Positions 33,457-42,406 are shown, counted from the stretch's first letter. The stretch is 64,000 bases of DNA from Verrucomicrobiota bacterium (GCA_023443455.1 JAEZUE010000103.1:1-64000); one strand, 5' to 3'. Notes: a model not told the origin generated them from the sequence alone. Made by a program: numbers and translations.

Positions 33457-34235
33457 GCACCCTCGCCCGCAACGAATGCCGCGAGCAATTGCGGTACAAC
33501 TACACACCCGACGAGCGCCGCGAGAAGGGGCAGCAGCTGGCCGACACGCACATCCGGCTCGGCTCGGTCAACGACGAGCTGGACCGGATCAAAGCCGACT
33601 ACAAGGCCAAGATCCAGGCGCTCGAATCCGACATCTGCGCGCTCTCGAATCAGGTGAGCAGCGGATACGAGATGCGGGAATACGTATGCTTTTGGGAATA
33701 CGACAACCCCGAGAAGGGAAAGAAGACACTCCGCCGCAAGGAGCCGCCGTGCGACGCCGTGCGCACCGAAGAGATGACCATCGCCGACCGGCAGACGGTC
33801 ATGGACGAGATCGACAAGGAGGCAGCGGAGGCCCAGCCGGACCCCAAGGACGGCACCATCGTGCCGTTCACGCCGCGCAACGTGGCTCCGGCTCCGGAGA
33901 GCGAGGCCCCTATCTGGGATCTGGCAATCAAGCTCGCGAAGGCCGGTCCGGTTTCCACCTCGAAACTACAGCGAGAGCTGAAGGTCGCGTACAACGAGGC
34001 CGCCGCCCTCATGGAGCGCCTTCGCGACGAAGGCGTCATCGTATCCAACGACGACGAAGACGACGAACTCACGTGGGCCGCGCAGCTCGAGGCCCAGCGC
34101 AAGCAGCAAGCCAAGGAAGGCGCCGAGAAGCGCAAGGCCAGCAAGGGGCGCCGCACCTCTTCCGGCGGTGTCGTCGCCACCGAGGCCGATGGCAAGGACC
34201 TTGCCGATCCTGACGACAACAAATCCACGCACTGA
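33453..34235 (+). CDS. Phage protein with an FtsK-gamma-like winged-helix domain
   Basis: This 260-residue protein starts at a GTG inside the preceding stop. Residues 1-110 form a charged coiled coil with a CFWEYDNPEKGK turn. Residues about 150-200 read IWDLAIKLAKAGPVSTSKLQ, then a helix with YNEAAALMERLRDEGVI, matching the winged-helix gamma domain of FtsK that reads KOPS DNA. A long basic tail follows. No ATPase motor is present, so it is a DNA-binding adaptor rather than a translocase. It precedes the Sak4-like ATPase gene. Confidence 0.6.
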   Translation: MSTLARNECREQLRYNYTPDERREKGQQLADTHIRLGSVNDELDRIKADYKAKIQALESDICALSNQVSSGYEMREYVCFWEYDNPEKGKKTLRRKEPPCDAVRTEEMTIADRQTVMDEIDKEAAEAQPDPKDGTIVPFTPRNVAPAPESEAPIWDLAIKLAKAGPVSTSKLQRELKVAYNEAAALMERLRDEGVIVSNDDEDDELTWAAQLEAQRKQQAKEGAEKRKASKGRRTSSGGVVATEADGKDLADPDDNKSTH

Positions 34236-34242
34236 AATTCAC

Positions 34243-35427
34243 ATGACACTCACCATTCAAAAAGGCCCCCGCTCCGTACCAGTTCGCGCGGTCATCTACG
34301 GCCCGGAGGGCATCGGCAAATCGACCATCGCCAGCCACTTTCCGAGCCCGCTGTTTCTCGACGTCGAGGACGGCACTTCGCAGCTCGACGTCGCCCGCGT
34401 TGCCTGTCCGACGTGGGACGCTCTCGTCGCCGCTGTCAAGCAGCTCGCGACCAACTCGCACGGCGCGCAGACCATCGTCATCGACTCCGCCGATTGGGCG
34501 GAGAAGGCGCTGATCGAGCACATGCTCAAGCAATCCGGAAAGTCTTCGATCGAGGACTACGGATTCGGCAAGGGGTATACGATCCTCGCCGAACACTGGA
34601 TGCGGTTTCTCGGACTCTGCGACGCGCTCGTTGCCTCCGGTCTGCATGTCGTCTTCACCGGGCACTCGGCCGTCAAGCGCATGTCGCCGCCCGATCAGAC
34701 CGACGGATACGACCGCTACGAGCTCAAGCTCTCCAAGCAGGTTGCTCCGTTGCTCAAGGAGTGGTCGGACTTGCTCCTGTTCTGTAACTTCAAGGTGCTC
34801 GTCGTCGAAGGCACCGACGGGAAGATCAAGGCGCAGGGCGGCCGCGAGCGCGTGATGTACGCGACTCACTCGGCCGCGTGGGACGCGAAGAACCGCTTCG
34901 GCCTGCCGGACGAGCTCCCAATGGAGTACGACCAGATCGAGCATCTGTTTTGCGGCGGAGGCGCCAAGCGCGAGGCTAGCCCGATTGCGGAGCCTGCCGC
35001 TCCGGCCGCTGTCATGGCGACGGCCGAGCAGGTTGTGCAGCTGACCGAACTCGCGAAGACCGAGATCGGCGGCGGCATCATCGAGCGGGTGCTCGCGAAG
35101 GCCAACGCCGTCGACGTGTCCGAGCTGACCGAGGACCAGGCCGCAAAGACGCTCGCGTTCATCGCCGAGAAACAGGCAGCAGCGACTCCGGCGACGGCAG
35201 CACCTGCCGTCGAGGCGGCACCGGTCGACGAGCTGCCGAGCATGCCGACCGGACTTGCCGCTTGGCTCGCCGCGAACGAGGCCACCGTCAACGCCTACCT
35301 CGTCCGCGTGAAGTGGATTCAGGAAGGCCAAACATTCCGTGACCTCCCGGTCGACAAGGTGGCGAAGATCGATGACCGCCGTGAGCAGTTCGCCCGCGCC
35401 GCCGGGATTAGCAAGGAGGCCGCGTGA
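34243..35427 (+). CDS. Sak4-like RecA-fold ATPase (single-strand annealing protein)
   Basis: This 394-residue protein begins with an AAA_24/RecA-like core: Walker A YGPEGIGKSTIA near residue 20, LFLDVEDG, Walker B-type TIVIDSADW, and a VFTGHSAVKR loop. Such proteins (Sak4 group) promote phage single-strand annealing together with an SSB. The C-terminal 130 residues form a separate region with repeated Ala/Pro linkers and a helical tail (TGLAAWLAANEATVN). Its neighbours, an SSB-like protein, helicases and RusA, fit a recombination module. Confidence 0.75.
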   Translation: MTLTIQKGPRSVPVRAVIYGPEGIGKSTIASHFPSPLFLDVEDGTSQLDVARVACPTWDALVAAVKQLATNSHGAQTIVIDSADWAEKALIEHMLKQSGKSSIEDYGFGKGYTILAEHWMRFLGLCDALVASGLHVVFTGHSAVKRMSPPDQTDGYDRYELKLSKQVAPLLKEWSDLLLFCNFKVLVVEGTDGKIKAQGGRERVMYATHSAAWDAKNRFGLPDELPMEYDQIEHLFCGGGAKREASPIAEPAAPAAVMATAEQVVQLTELAKTEIGGGIIERVLAKANAVDVSELTEDQAAKTLAFIAEKQAAATPATAAPAVEAAPVDELPSMPTGLAAWLAANEATVNAYLVRVKWIQEGQTFRDLPVDKVAKIDDRREQFARAAGISKEAA

Positions 35428-35633
35428 GTAGCCACAACGGAAAGCGCGGTCCGATTGCGTACGGCGAGGCTTCCAGCATCGCGGAAACGCTCAAGATCGG
35501 AGAGCTATATTGCACCCGGCACCTCTGCGCGGTCCCGAAGCTCACGCGCGCGGAAGTGATCCGAGCCGGTGGCGTGTTCCCGTCCCAACGTCCCTCTGCT
35601 TGCGGGCACACACGGAAGGAGGTGGCTGCATGA
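35424..35633 (+). CDS. Small hypothetical protein
   Basis: This 69-residue protein from a GTG overlapping the previous stop has four cysteine or histidine residues spaced as CTRHLC and CGH, which might bind a metal. No family is recognised. It is coupled by overlaps to the Sak4-like and the coiled-coil genes. Confidence 0.45.
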   Translation: MSSHNGKRGPIAYGEASSIAETLKIGELYCTRHLCAVPKLTRAEVIRAGGVFPSQRPSACGHTRKEVAA

Positions 35634-36349
35634 GTACTGCCCTCACTCTCACCGGCCTACAGTCGGCCGAGATCGTAATTGCCGACGAGGCTCGCGCGAT
35701 GCGCGACAAGCTGCTCGTGGAGATCCGCGAGGTCACGGCTGTGTCCGACGCCTTCGACGCCGACGTCGCAGCCGACGTCCTCAAGCGGGCAACACAGCTC
35801 GCCCGCGGAATCGAGGCTGACCGCACCACCGTGAAAGCCCCGATCCTCGCGCTCGGGAAGAAGATCGATGCGCTCGCCAAGGAGATCACCGCCGAACTGA
35901 ACGACGAGATCGGCCGCGTCTCTCGCGTGCTCGGTAGCTACCAGCTCGCCGAGAAGCAGAAGGCCGAAGCCGCCGAGCGTCTCGCCCGCGACGAGGCCCG
36001 TCGCATCCAGGCAGAGGCCGAGAAGCGGGCTCGCGAAGCCGCGCGAACTGCTGAGTCCGACACCGAAGGCCTCGCCGCGGCGTCCGCGATCATGGATCAG
36101 GCCGCTGCGAAGATCGTTGAGACGCGGAAAGCCATCGTCTCGACGGTCGCGCCGAAGGCCGCAGGCACCGCCGTCCGCGAGGACGTGTGTTTTGAAGTCA
36201 CTGACATCGTCGCTCTCTACGCCGCCCGCCCGGAACTCGTGAACCTCGAACCCAACGGCACCGCCATCCGCGCCATCTGCAAGGTCAATCCGAAACTTCA
36301 ACTCCCCGGCCTCCGCCATTGGACGGAAGCCAAAACCAACATCCGCTGA
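35630..36349 (+). CDS. Coiled-coil phage recombination-region protein
   Basis: This 239-residue protein is mostly helical with a long charged coiled coil (residues about 70-170, KQKAEAAERLARDEARRIQ) and a compact C-terminal strand-rich region ending LPGLRHWTEAK. Proteins of this shape lie next to annealing proteins in many phages and may load or tether nucleases, but I cannot assign a function. Its ATG overlaps the preceding stop. Confidence 0.5.
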   Translation: MSTALTLTGLQSAEIVIADEARAMRDKLLVEIREVTAVSDAFDADVAADVLKRATQLARGIEADRTTVKAPILALGKKIDALAKEITAELNDEIGRVSRVLGSYQLAEKQKAEAAERLARDEARRIQAEAEKRAREAARTAESDTEGLAAASAIMDQAAAKIVETRKAIVSTVAPKAAGTAVREDVCFEVTDIVALYAARPELVNLEPNGTAIRAICKVNPKLQLPGLRHWTEAKTNIR

Positions 36350-36351
36350 CA

Positions 36352-36855
36352 ATGCCACTCATCCAGAATCCAGGCCGCTACACGGCCACCGTTCAGTCCG
36401 CCGAACTCGGGCAATCCGAGAAAGGCACGCCGTTTCTCGCGCTGCTCTGCAAGACCGAGCAGGGCGAAGAGCTGACCGCGTATCTCTATCTCTCGGACGC
36501 CGCAATCGAGCGAACCGTCAAGACCCTACGCGAGGTCTTCGGCTTCGACAACGACTTCGAGAAGGTCGTCGAGCAGGTGACCGGCAAGCCCTGCTCCATC
36601 GTCGTGGAGGCCGAGGAGTACGAGGGCAAGACCCGGATGAAGATCAAGTGGGTGAATACATTGGGCGGATCATCGGCCAAGCCCCTCGACAATGCCGCCT
36701 CGCTGCTCGCCCAGCTTTCCGCGCGGGCTAAACGGATACCAGCGGCGGCCCCGGCGGCAGCTCGAACCGCTGCACCTGCGGCTCGCACGGCTCCGGCAGC
36801 GCGGCCAGCGGCTGCTCCAAAGGCGGCGGCACCCGAGAGCGGCGACCCATTCTGA
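36352..36855 (+). CDS. SSB-like (DUF669-type) single-strand DNA-binding protein
   Basis: This 167-residue protein has an OB-like N-terminal strand pattern (GRYTATVQSAELGQSEKGTP, then ELTAYLYLSDAA and TRMKIKWVN) as in DUF669 phage proteins, an Ala/Pro-rich disordered linker, and a C-terminal acidic-hydrophobic tip ESGDPF like the DDDIPF tail by which SSB recruits partners. It follows the Sak4-like module and precedes the helicase, as an SSB in a phage recombination set would. Confidence 0.6.
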   Translation: MPLIQNPGRYTATVQSAELGQSEKGTPFLALLCKTEQGEELTAYLYLSDAAIERTVKTLREVFGFDNDFEKVVEQVTGKPCSIVVEAEEYEGKTRMKIKWVNTLGGSSAKPLDNAASLLAQLSARAKRIPAAAPAAARTAAPAARTAPAARPAAAPKAAAPESGDPF

Positions 36856-36865
36856 GGGCCTACCC

Positions 36866-37978
36866 ATGCGCCTCCGCTCCTACCAGCTCGCCGCCGTCCA
36901 GTTTCTGCATACGCGGAAACGCGGCTTTGTCATTGCCCCAGCGGGCAGCGGCAAGACCGTGATCGCCGCAGAGGCAGCGGCCGACTGCGCCCGGACGTTC
37001 GACCGGGTCGTGTGGCTCGCGAACACCCGCGAGCAGTGCGACCAGGCGCGGGCGGCTATCGGGCGGGCGAGCTGGCAAGAGCTGGTGGAGATCGATGTGC
37101 GATGCGCGGCCGGACAGCCGGACGTGAGCGACGTCGACATCCTCATCATCGACGAGAGCCACCATCTGCCGGCGGCCACGTGGTTCGCCACGGCGTCGCA
37201 GGCGTGCCGCATCGTGTGGGGGTTCTCGGCTACGCCGTGGCACAAGGACCCGGAGCGCAACGAGTGCCTCCGGTCGTTTTTTGGTGGAGACAACTTCTTC
37301 ACCGTCGAGCGCGACGATGTGCGCGCCGGCGGCCACTTGGCCGAAGGCCGCGTCGTGTTCCATGATCTGGACACATCCGGAGAGTTCGATGCCGAGATCC
37401 GAGTAAAGACCGCGGTCGAGGTTGAGACGCAGCGGCGGCGCATGCCGCGGGCCGACGTCGACGAGCTCGCGAAGCGCGCCCGCTGGCGCGTCACCTCGGA
37501 GGCGATCCGGGGCAACTACGCCCGCAATTCGCGGATAATCTCGCTCGCCAACGACAGCGACGCGGTGCTCGTGCTAGTCGGCACGATTGAGCACGGCGAA
37601 CACCTCGCCGCCGAGATCCATGGCGCTGTGCTCGTTCACGCGAAACTCGGGAAAAAGAAGCGGGCGGCGGCGATCAACGGATTCCGCGACGGCACCATCC
37701 GGTGCATGATCGCAACCTCTCTCGCCGACGAGGGTCTCGACGTACCGCGGGCGTCGGTACTGATCTTGGCATCGGGCGGACGCTCCGCCGGCAAGATTGA
37801 GCAACGCGCCGGGCGCGTGCTCCGACCGCATGCCGGCAAGGAGTTTGGCCTCGTTCACGATTTCACAGACCGCGGGAGCGCGATGGGGTACGCCCAGGCT
37901 CGCGCCCGCGAAAAAGTATATCGGTCGCTCGGGTACACCGTTACGACCGCAACCAATCAGCAGAGGACAGCAGCATGA
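36866..37978 (+). CDS. DEAD/DEAH-box (SF2) helicase
   Basis: This compact 370-residue SF2 helicase has Walker A APAGSGKTVIAAEA, motif II IIDESHHLP, motif III FSATPWH, and helicase C-terminal motifs (ATSLADEGLDVP, QRAGRVLRP). It is close to RecG/UvsW-like phage helicases that remodel forks or recombination intermediates. The upstream frame extension is an out-of-frame shadow of the SSB-like gene. It overlaps the RusA gene by ATGA. Confidence 0.85.
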   Translation: MRLRSYQLAAVQFLHTRKRGFVIAPAGSGKTVIAAEAAADCARTFDRVVWLANTREQCDQARAAIGRASWQELVEIDVRCAAGQPDVSDVDILIIDESHHLPAATWFATASQACRIVWGFSATPWHKDPERNECLRSFFGGDNFFTVERDDVRAGGHLAEGRVVFHDLDTSGEFDAEIRVKTAVEVETQRRRMPRADVDELAKRARWRVTSEAIRGNYARNSRIISLANDSDAVLVLVGTIEHGEHLAAEIHGAVLVHAKLGKKKRAAAINGFRDGTIRCMIATSLADEGLDVPRASVLILASGGRSAGKIEQRAGRVLRPHAGKEFGLVHDFTDRGSAMGYAQARAREKVYRSLGYTVTTATNQQRTAA

Positions 37979-38424
37979 CCGAACCAATTCAATTCTGGGT
38001 ATCCGGCGAGCCGAAGGGCCAGCCGCGCCCGCGGGCTTTTTTCAACAAGCACACCGGCCGGGCCAGTGTCTTCGACGCCGGCACGGCAGAAAGTTGGAAG
38101 GGGGCCGTCGCGATCGAGGCGTCGAAGCACCGTCCGGCCGAGCCGATCGCTGGGCCCGTTCGGCTTCGCATCAACTTCGCGATGCCGCGCCCGAAAAGCC
38201 ACTACACAGCCGGCAAGCCGGAGCGTGGCCTCAAGACGGGCGCGCCGTACCGTCACGTCGGCAAGCCCGACGCCGACAACCTCGCGAAAGCCGTCATGGA
38301 CGCACTTACTCAGTGCGGATGGTTCTGGCGTGACGACTGCCAAGTCGCCGTGCTGACCGTCGTCAAAGGCTTCGGCGAGAACTCGACCGGTGCGCACATC
38401 GAGATCGCGGAGGTTGAGCCATGA
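37975..38424 (+). CDS. rusA: RusA-family Holliday junction resolvase
   Basis: This 149-residue protein has the RusA catalytic signature GKPDADNLAKAVMDAL near residues 98-113, with its two acidic residues, and a further acidic pair in WRDDCQV near residues 119-125. RusA dimers cut Holliday junctions made by the annealing and helicase proteins encoded upstream. Start and end overlap the neighbouring genes by four bases. Confidence 0.88.
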   Translation: MTEPIQFWVSGEPKGQPRPRAFFNKHTGRASVFDAGTAESWKGAVAIEASKHRPAEPIAGPVRLRINFAMPRPKSHYTAGKPERGLKTGAPYRHVGKPDADNLAKAVMDALTQCGWFWRDDCQVAVLTVVKGFGENSTGAHIEIAEVEP

Positions 38425-40949
38425 GCGACGCATATCTAGATTTCCTCCGATCCAAGATACCGCAGGCCGAAGTCTGCGGATTCGAGCCGCCGAGCGAGCC
38501 GCATGCCTCGCTCTTCCCGCACCAGGTCGACATCGCTCGCTGGATGTGTCGCGGCGGCCGTCGCGCCTGCTTCGCTTCATTCGGCATGGGCAAGACGCGC
38601 ATCGCGCTTCAGCTCGCCGACTGGGTCGCTCAGAAGACTGGCGGGCGCTTCCTCATCATCGCCCCGCTTGGCGTCCGTCAGGAGTTCACACTCAGCGACG
38701 GGCCGAGCATGGGATTGCGCATCGAATACGTCCGCGACGATGCCGAGGTTGCCGCATCATCGGCGCAAATCCTCATCACAAACTACGAGCGTGTCCGTGA
38801 CGGCGGGATCGACCTCGACCAGTTCGACGGCGTCTCCATGGACGAGGCTTCTGTTCTGCGCTCCTTCGGATCGAAGACCTATCAGTCGGCGATTCGCTGG
38901 GGCCGCAAGGTCAAGTACCGCTTCGTCTTCACGGCGACGCCTTCGCCGAACCGATACAAGGAGCTCATACACTACTCTGCCTTCCTTGGCGTGATGGACT
39001 CGGGCGACGCGCTCACCCGCTTCTTTCAGCGCGACAGCGAAGAGGCGAACAACCTCACGCTGTATCCACACATGGAGGCGACGTTCTGGGCATGGATGAG
39101 CAGCTGGGCCGTCTTCCTGCAAAAGCCATCAGACCTCGGATACTCGGACGAAGGCTACGACATGCCACCGATGCAGGTGCACTGGCACCGCGTCGCCGTC
39201 GATCACAGGGCCGCATGGTCGCAGGTCGACAGCTGGGGTCAGGCGCAGCTCTTTCAGGATGACGCCGAAGGGCTCGCGCAGTCGGCGAAGGCCAAGCGCG
39301 AGAGCATCGCCCTGCGCGTCGCCAAGGCCCGCGAGATCGTCGACCGCGGACCCGATGGCGCCCACTGGCTCATCTGGCACGACCTCGAGGCCGAGCGGGC
39401 CGCAATCGAAGATGCATTCCCTGAGGCAAAAACAGTCTACGGGTCGCAGGACCTGGAAGAGCGCGAATCGCTCATCATGGGCTTCAGTCGCGGCGAGTAC
39501 CGCACGCTCGCGACCAAGCCGAGCATCGCCGGCAGCGGCTGCAATTTTCAGCGGCACTGCTCAGACGCGATCTTCCTCGGCGTCGGGTACAAGTTCAACG
39601 ACTTCATCCAGGCGATACATCGCATCTTCCGCTTCCAGCAGAAACACACCGTCAACATCCACATCGTGCACCTCGAAAGCGAGGATGCCATCGTCACCGC
39701 GCTGCAAGCAAAGTGGCGCCGGCACGTCGAACTGATGGCAACGATGTCGGAACTCCTCCGCAAAAACAGACTCTCGAATCTCTCAGCAATGGAACTCACA
39801 CGCTCTCTCGGCTGCACGCGCGCCGAGGTAAAATCCGACCGCTTCACCGCGATCAACAACGACACCGTCATTGAGACCCGGGCGATGCCCGAGAACTCCG
39901 TCGACCTCATCCTGACGTCGATCCCGTTCGGCAACCAGTATGAGTATTCGCCGAGCTACAACGACTTCGGGCATAACGTCGACAACGGCGCATTCTTCCA
40001 GCAGATGGGATTCCTCTGCCCGGAGCTGCTCCGCGTCCTTCGCCCCGGCCGCATCGCCGCGATCCATGTAAAGGACCGCATCCGGTTCGGCAATGTGACG
40101 GGCGACGGCTTTCCGACGGTCGACCCGTTCAGCGATCACGCCGTGACGGCGTTCTGCAAGGCAGGGTTTCGGCTCATGGCCCGCATCACAATCGACACCG
40201 ATGTCGTCCGGGAGAACAACCAGACGTACCGGCTCGGCTGGTCGGAGAACGCCAAGGACAGCTCCAAGATGGGCGCCGGGATGCCGGAGTACGTCCTCGT
40301 CTTTCGCAAGCTCCCGAGCGACACGAGCGACGGCTACGCGGACGTGCCGGTCAAGAAATCGAAGGCCGAGTACACTCGCGCCGACTGGCAAATCGACGCC
40401 GCCGGAATCTGGCGCTCGTCCGGCAACCGGCTGCCCGACATCGAGGTGCTGCGCCATGCCTCACACCCCGAGATCATCGCGGCATGGAAAAAGCACTGCC
40501 TCGCCGGAATCTACTCGCATGAGGAGCATGTCGCCGTAGCGAAGCGACTGGAAGACGCGAGCCACCTCCCGGCGACGTTCATGCTCTTCGCGGCCGTGTC
40601 GCGCAACGCCGACATCTGGACCGACATCTCCCGCATGCTCACGCTCAACTCGCGACAGGCGCAAGGTGGGCGCGAGAAGCACGTTTGCCCGCTGCAACTC
40701 GACATCATCAAACGCCTCATCACCCGCTACACGAACCCGGGCGATCTCGTGTTTGACCCGTTCATGGGCATTGGATCGACCGGATTCCAGGCGATCAAGA
40801 TGGGCCGTCGCGCGCTCGGCACTGAGTTGAATTCCGATTACTGGGCGGATTCGGTCGGATACATGGAGATGGCGGAGCGCGAGGTCGACGTCCCTACGTT
40901 GTTCGACCTGGCCGCCGCGGGCGCTGTGAAGATTGGGGAGGCCGCATGA
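38421..40949 (+). CDS. SNF2/DEAD-like helicase fused to a DNA methyltransferase
   Basis: This 842-residue protein has two parts. Residues 1-440 form an SF2/SNF2-type ATPase: FGMGKTRIALQ (Walker A), MDEASVL (motif II), TATPSPN (III) and AIHRIFRFQQ (VI). Residues about 470-830 form a permuted amino-methyltransferase with LTSIPFG (catalytic motif IV, S/D-x-P-F) before FDPFMGIGSTGFQAI (SAM-binding motif I), so it should methylate adenine N6 or cytosine N4. Target recognition would lie between them (residues about 600-760). The protein may couple translocation with modification, perhaps to protect phage DNA. Confidence 0.8.
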   Translation: MSDAYLDFLRSKIPQAEVCGFEPPSEPHASLFPHQVDIARWMCRGGRRACFASFGMGKTRIALQLADWVAQKTGGRFLIIAPLGVRQEFTLSDGPSMGLRIEYVRDDAEVAASSAQILITNYERVRDGGIDLDQFDGVSMDEASVLRSFGSKTYQSAIRWGRKVKYRFVFTATPSPNRYKELIHYSAFLGVMDSGDALTRFFQRDSEEANNLTLYPHMEATFWAWMSSWAVFLQKPSDLGYSDEGYDMPPMQVHWHRVAVDHRAAWSQVDSWGQAQLFQDDAEGLAQSAKAKRESIALRVAKAREIVDRGPDGAHWLIWHDLEAERAAIEDAFPEAKTVYGSQDLEERESLIMGFSRGEYRTLATKPSIAGSGCNFQRHCSDAIFLGVGYKFNDFIQAIHRIFRFQQKHTVNIHIVHLESEDAIVTALQAKWRRHVELMATMSELLRKNRLSNLSAMELTRSLGCTRAEVKSDRFTAINNDTVIETRAMPENSVDLILTSIPFGNQYEYSPSYNDFGHNVDNGAFFQQMGFLCPELLRVLRPGRIAAIHVKDRIRFGNVTGDGFPTVDPFSDHAVTAFCKAGFRLMARITIDTDVVRENNQTYRLGWSENAKDSSKMGAGMPEYVLVFRKLPSDTSDGYADVPVKKSKAEYTRADWQIDAAGIWRSSGNRLPDIEVLRHASHPEIIAAWKKHCLAGIYSHEEHVAVAKRLEDASHLPATFMLFAAVSRNADIWTDISRMLTLNSRQAQGGREKHVCPLQLDIIKRLITRYTNPGDLVFDPFMGIGSTGFQAIKMGRRALGTELNSDYWADSVGYMEMAEREVDVPTLFDLAAAGAVKIGEAA

Positions 40950-41146
40950 AGCTCAAAAAGATTCCAACCCCTCCGCGCGGTAACTACGACGGCGACAAGC
41001 TCTCTCGCATCTGCACCACGTGGACGCGCACAAATGAGCACTGCTCCGACTGTGGCTCTCCAATCATGCGCGGCGAGTGCGAGGGGCGCTGCGACGTGTT
41101 CGCGTGCTCGGGGTGCGCGGCGGTGTTTGCGGAGGTGGGAACATGA
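40946..41146 (+). CDS. Small cysteine-rich (zinc-ribbon-like) protein
   Basis: This 66-residue protein has paired cysteines CSDCGSP and CSGCAA, with additional CEGRC, a zinc-ribbon or rubredoxin-knuckle pattern. It could be a regulator or a small adaptor for the flanking methyltransferases. It overlaps both neighbours by four bases. Confidence 0.6.
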   Translation: MKLKKIPTPPRGNYDGDKLSRICTTWTRTNEHCSDCGSPIMRGECEGRCDVFACSGCAAVFAEVGT

Positions 41147-41196
41147 CCATCGCCGACCTTTTCTGCGGAGCCGGCAAAGGAGGGCGTAATGTATGA
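41143..41196 (+). CDS. 17-codon ORF resembling a C5-methyltransferase motif I
   Basis: This short frame translates to MTIADLFCGAGKGGRNV, close to the DLFCGAGG motif I of cytosine-C5 methyltransferases. It overlaps the preceding gene by ATGA and ends just inside the start of the full methyltransferase gene at 41189. It is probably a remnant of an older methyltransferase start or a short leader peptide coupling translation. Confidence 0.35.
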   Translation: MTIADLFCGAGKGGRNV

Positions 41197-42406
41197 GCTG
41201 GCACTTTTCGCTGGCGCTGGTGGCGGCATCCTCGGGGGCAAGCTCCTCGGGTGGCGCACCGTCTGCGCCGTCGAGCGCGACCCCTACGCCCGCGCCGTCC
41301 TTGCGGCCCGGCAGAACGACGGATGCCTTGATCCGTTCCCAATTTGGGACGACGTGCGGACGTTCACCAAGCGCAACAACGCGGTGCGCCGACTCATCCG
41401 GGAGCTTCGCCGCATCCGCGATTCGCTCGTCATCTCGGGCGGCTTCCCATGCCAGGACATCTCGTGCGCCGGCAAAGGCGCAGGACTCGACGGCGCACGC
41501 TCCGGCCTATGGGCTGAGTTCGCCCGAATCATTCGCGAGATTCTGCCGCGCCACGTCTTCGTGGAAAACTCCCCAATGCTCACTTCTCGCGGGCTTGGAC
41601 GAGTACTCGGAGACTTGGCCACAATGGGGTACGATGCGCGATGGGGAGTGCTCGGCGCAGTCCATGCCGGCGCACCTCATCGCCGGTTGCGGATTTGGAT
41701 ACGGGCCGAACTTGCCAACGCCGACCGCCTCGCGATACGGGACGAATCAATCACAGTCGGATGGCGCGACGGTGCGCGATTCGCTCGACGCGATGGCTCG
41801 GAAGAACACATGGCCGACGCCAACGGCGACGCTCGGCACTCATGGTGGGCGAGTGACGCCGCGCAAGGGATCGGAGGGAGGGACACTCATCGAAGCGGTG
41901 TCAGCGCGCCAGCAGTGGCCGACACCCCGAGCGATCGACGGCCGCAGTGCGACGAACAACACGACGGACGGAGCATTGCAGCGCAGATTGGAGATGGGCT
42001 TAGCGAATTTGGCGGAGTCGGTACAGATCGACAACCGCAAGCTCTGGCCGACTCCACAAGCTCAGGACAGCAAGCAGAATGGACCGAGGCTCAAGAGCGC
42101 AGCCGTGATGCTGGGGCAAGCTGTGATGTTTCCGGAGGCGATAGCCGAGAGAGAGAGAGAGAGAGAGACGATCCCAACACCCTGCTCGACGGATTGGAAG
42201 GGCTCCATGAAGGACGGACAACGACGGGGACAACTTACGGACCCAGCACAGGGAGTCATCCCGGCTGGTGGATCGCTGAACCCGACGTGGGTCGAGTGGT
42301 TAATGGGCTGGCCTCTAGGGTGGACCGACTGCGCTGCATCGGCAACGGGCAAGTGCCAGCAGTGGTCCGACTCGCATGGCATTGCCTCGCCCCAGAAACG
42401 ACCTGA
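41189..42406 (+). CDS. Cytosine-C5 DNA methyltransferase (Dcm family), frame A
   Basis: This 405-residue protein begins MYELALFAGAGGGILGG, so motif I is at the very start. It has motif IV SGGFPCQDIS with the catalytic Cys, motif VI VFVENSPML, motif VIII GAPHRRLRIWI and a C-terminal IGNGQVPAVVRLAW (motif X-like). Residues about 185-350, where the target-recognition domain lies, are low-complexity and contain SRERERERD from a GA repeat. The start has a strong AAGGAGG Shine-Dalgarno site six bases upstream. A second open frame (41193-42440) covers nearly the whole gene. Confidence 0.82.
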   Translation: MYELALFAGAGGGILGGKLLGWRTVCAVERDPYARAVLAARQNDGCLDPFPIWDDVRTFTKRNNAVRRLIRELRRIRDSLVISGGFPCQDISCAGKGAGLDGARSGLWAEFARIIREILPRHVFVENSPMLTSRGLGRVLGDLATMGYDARWGVLGAVHAGAPHRRLRIWIRAELANADRLAIRDESITVGWRDGARFARRDGSEEHMADANGDARHSWWASDAAQGIGGRDTHRSGVSAPAVADTPSDRRPQCDEQHDGRSIAAQIGDGLSEFGGVGTDRQPQALADSTSSGQQAEWTEAQERSRDAGASCDVSGGDSRERERERDDPNTLLDGLEGLHEGRTTTGTTYGPSTGSHPGWWIAEPDVGRVVNGLASRVDRLRCIGNGQVPAVVRLAWHCLAPETT

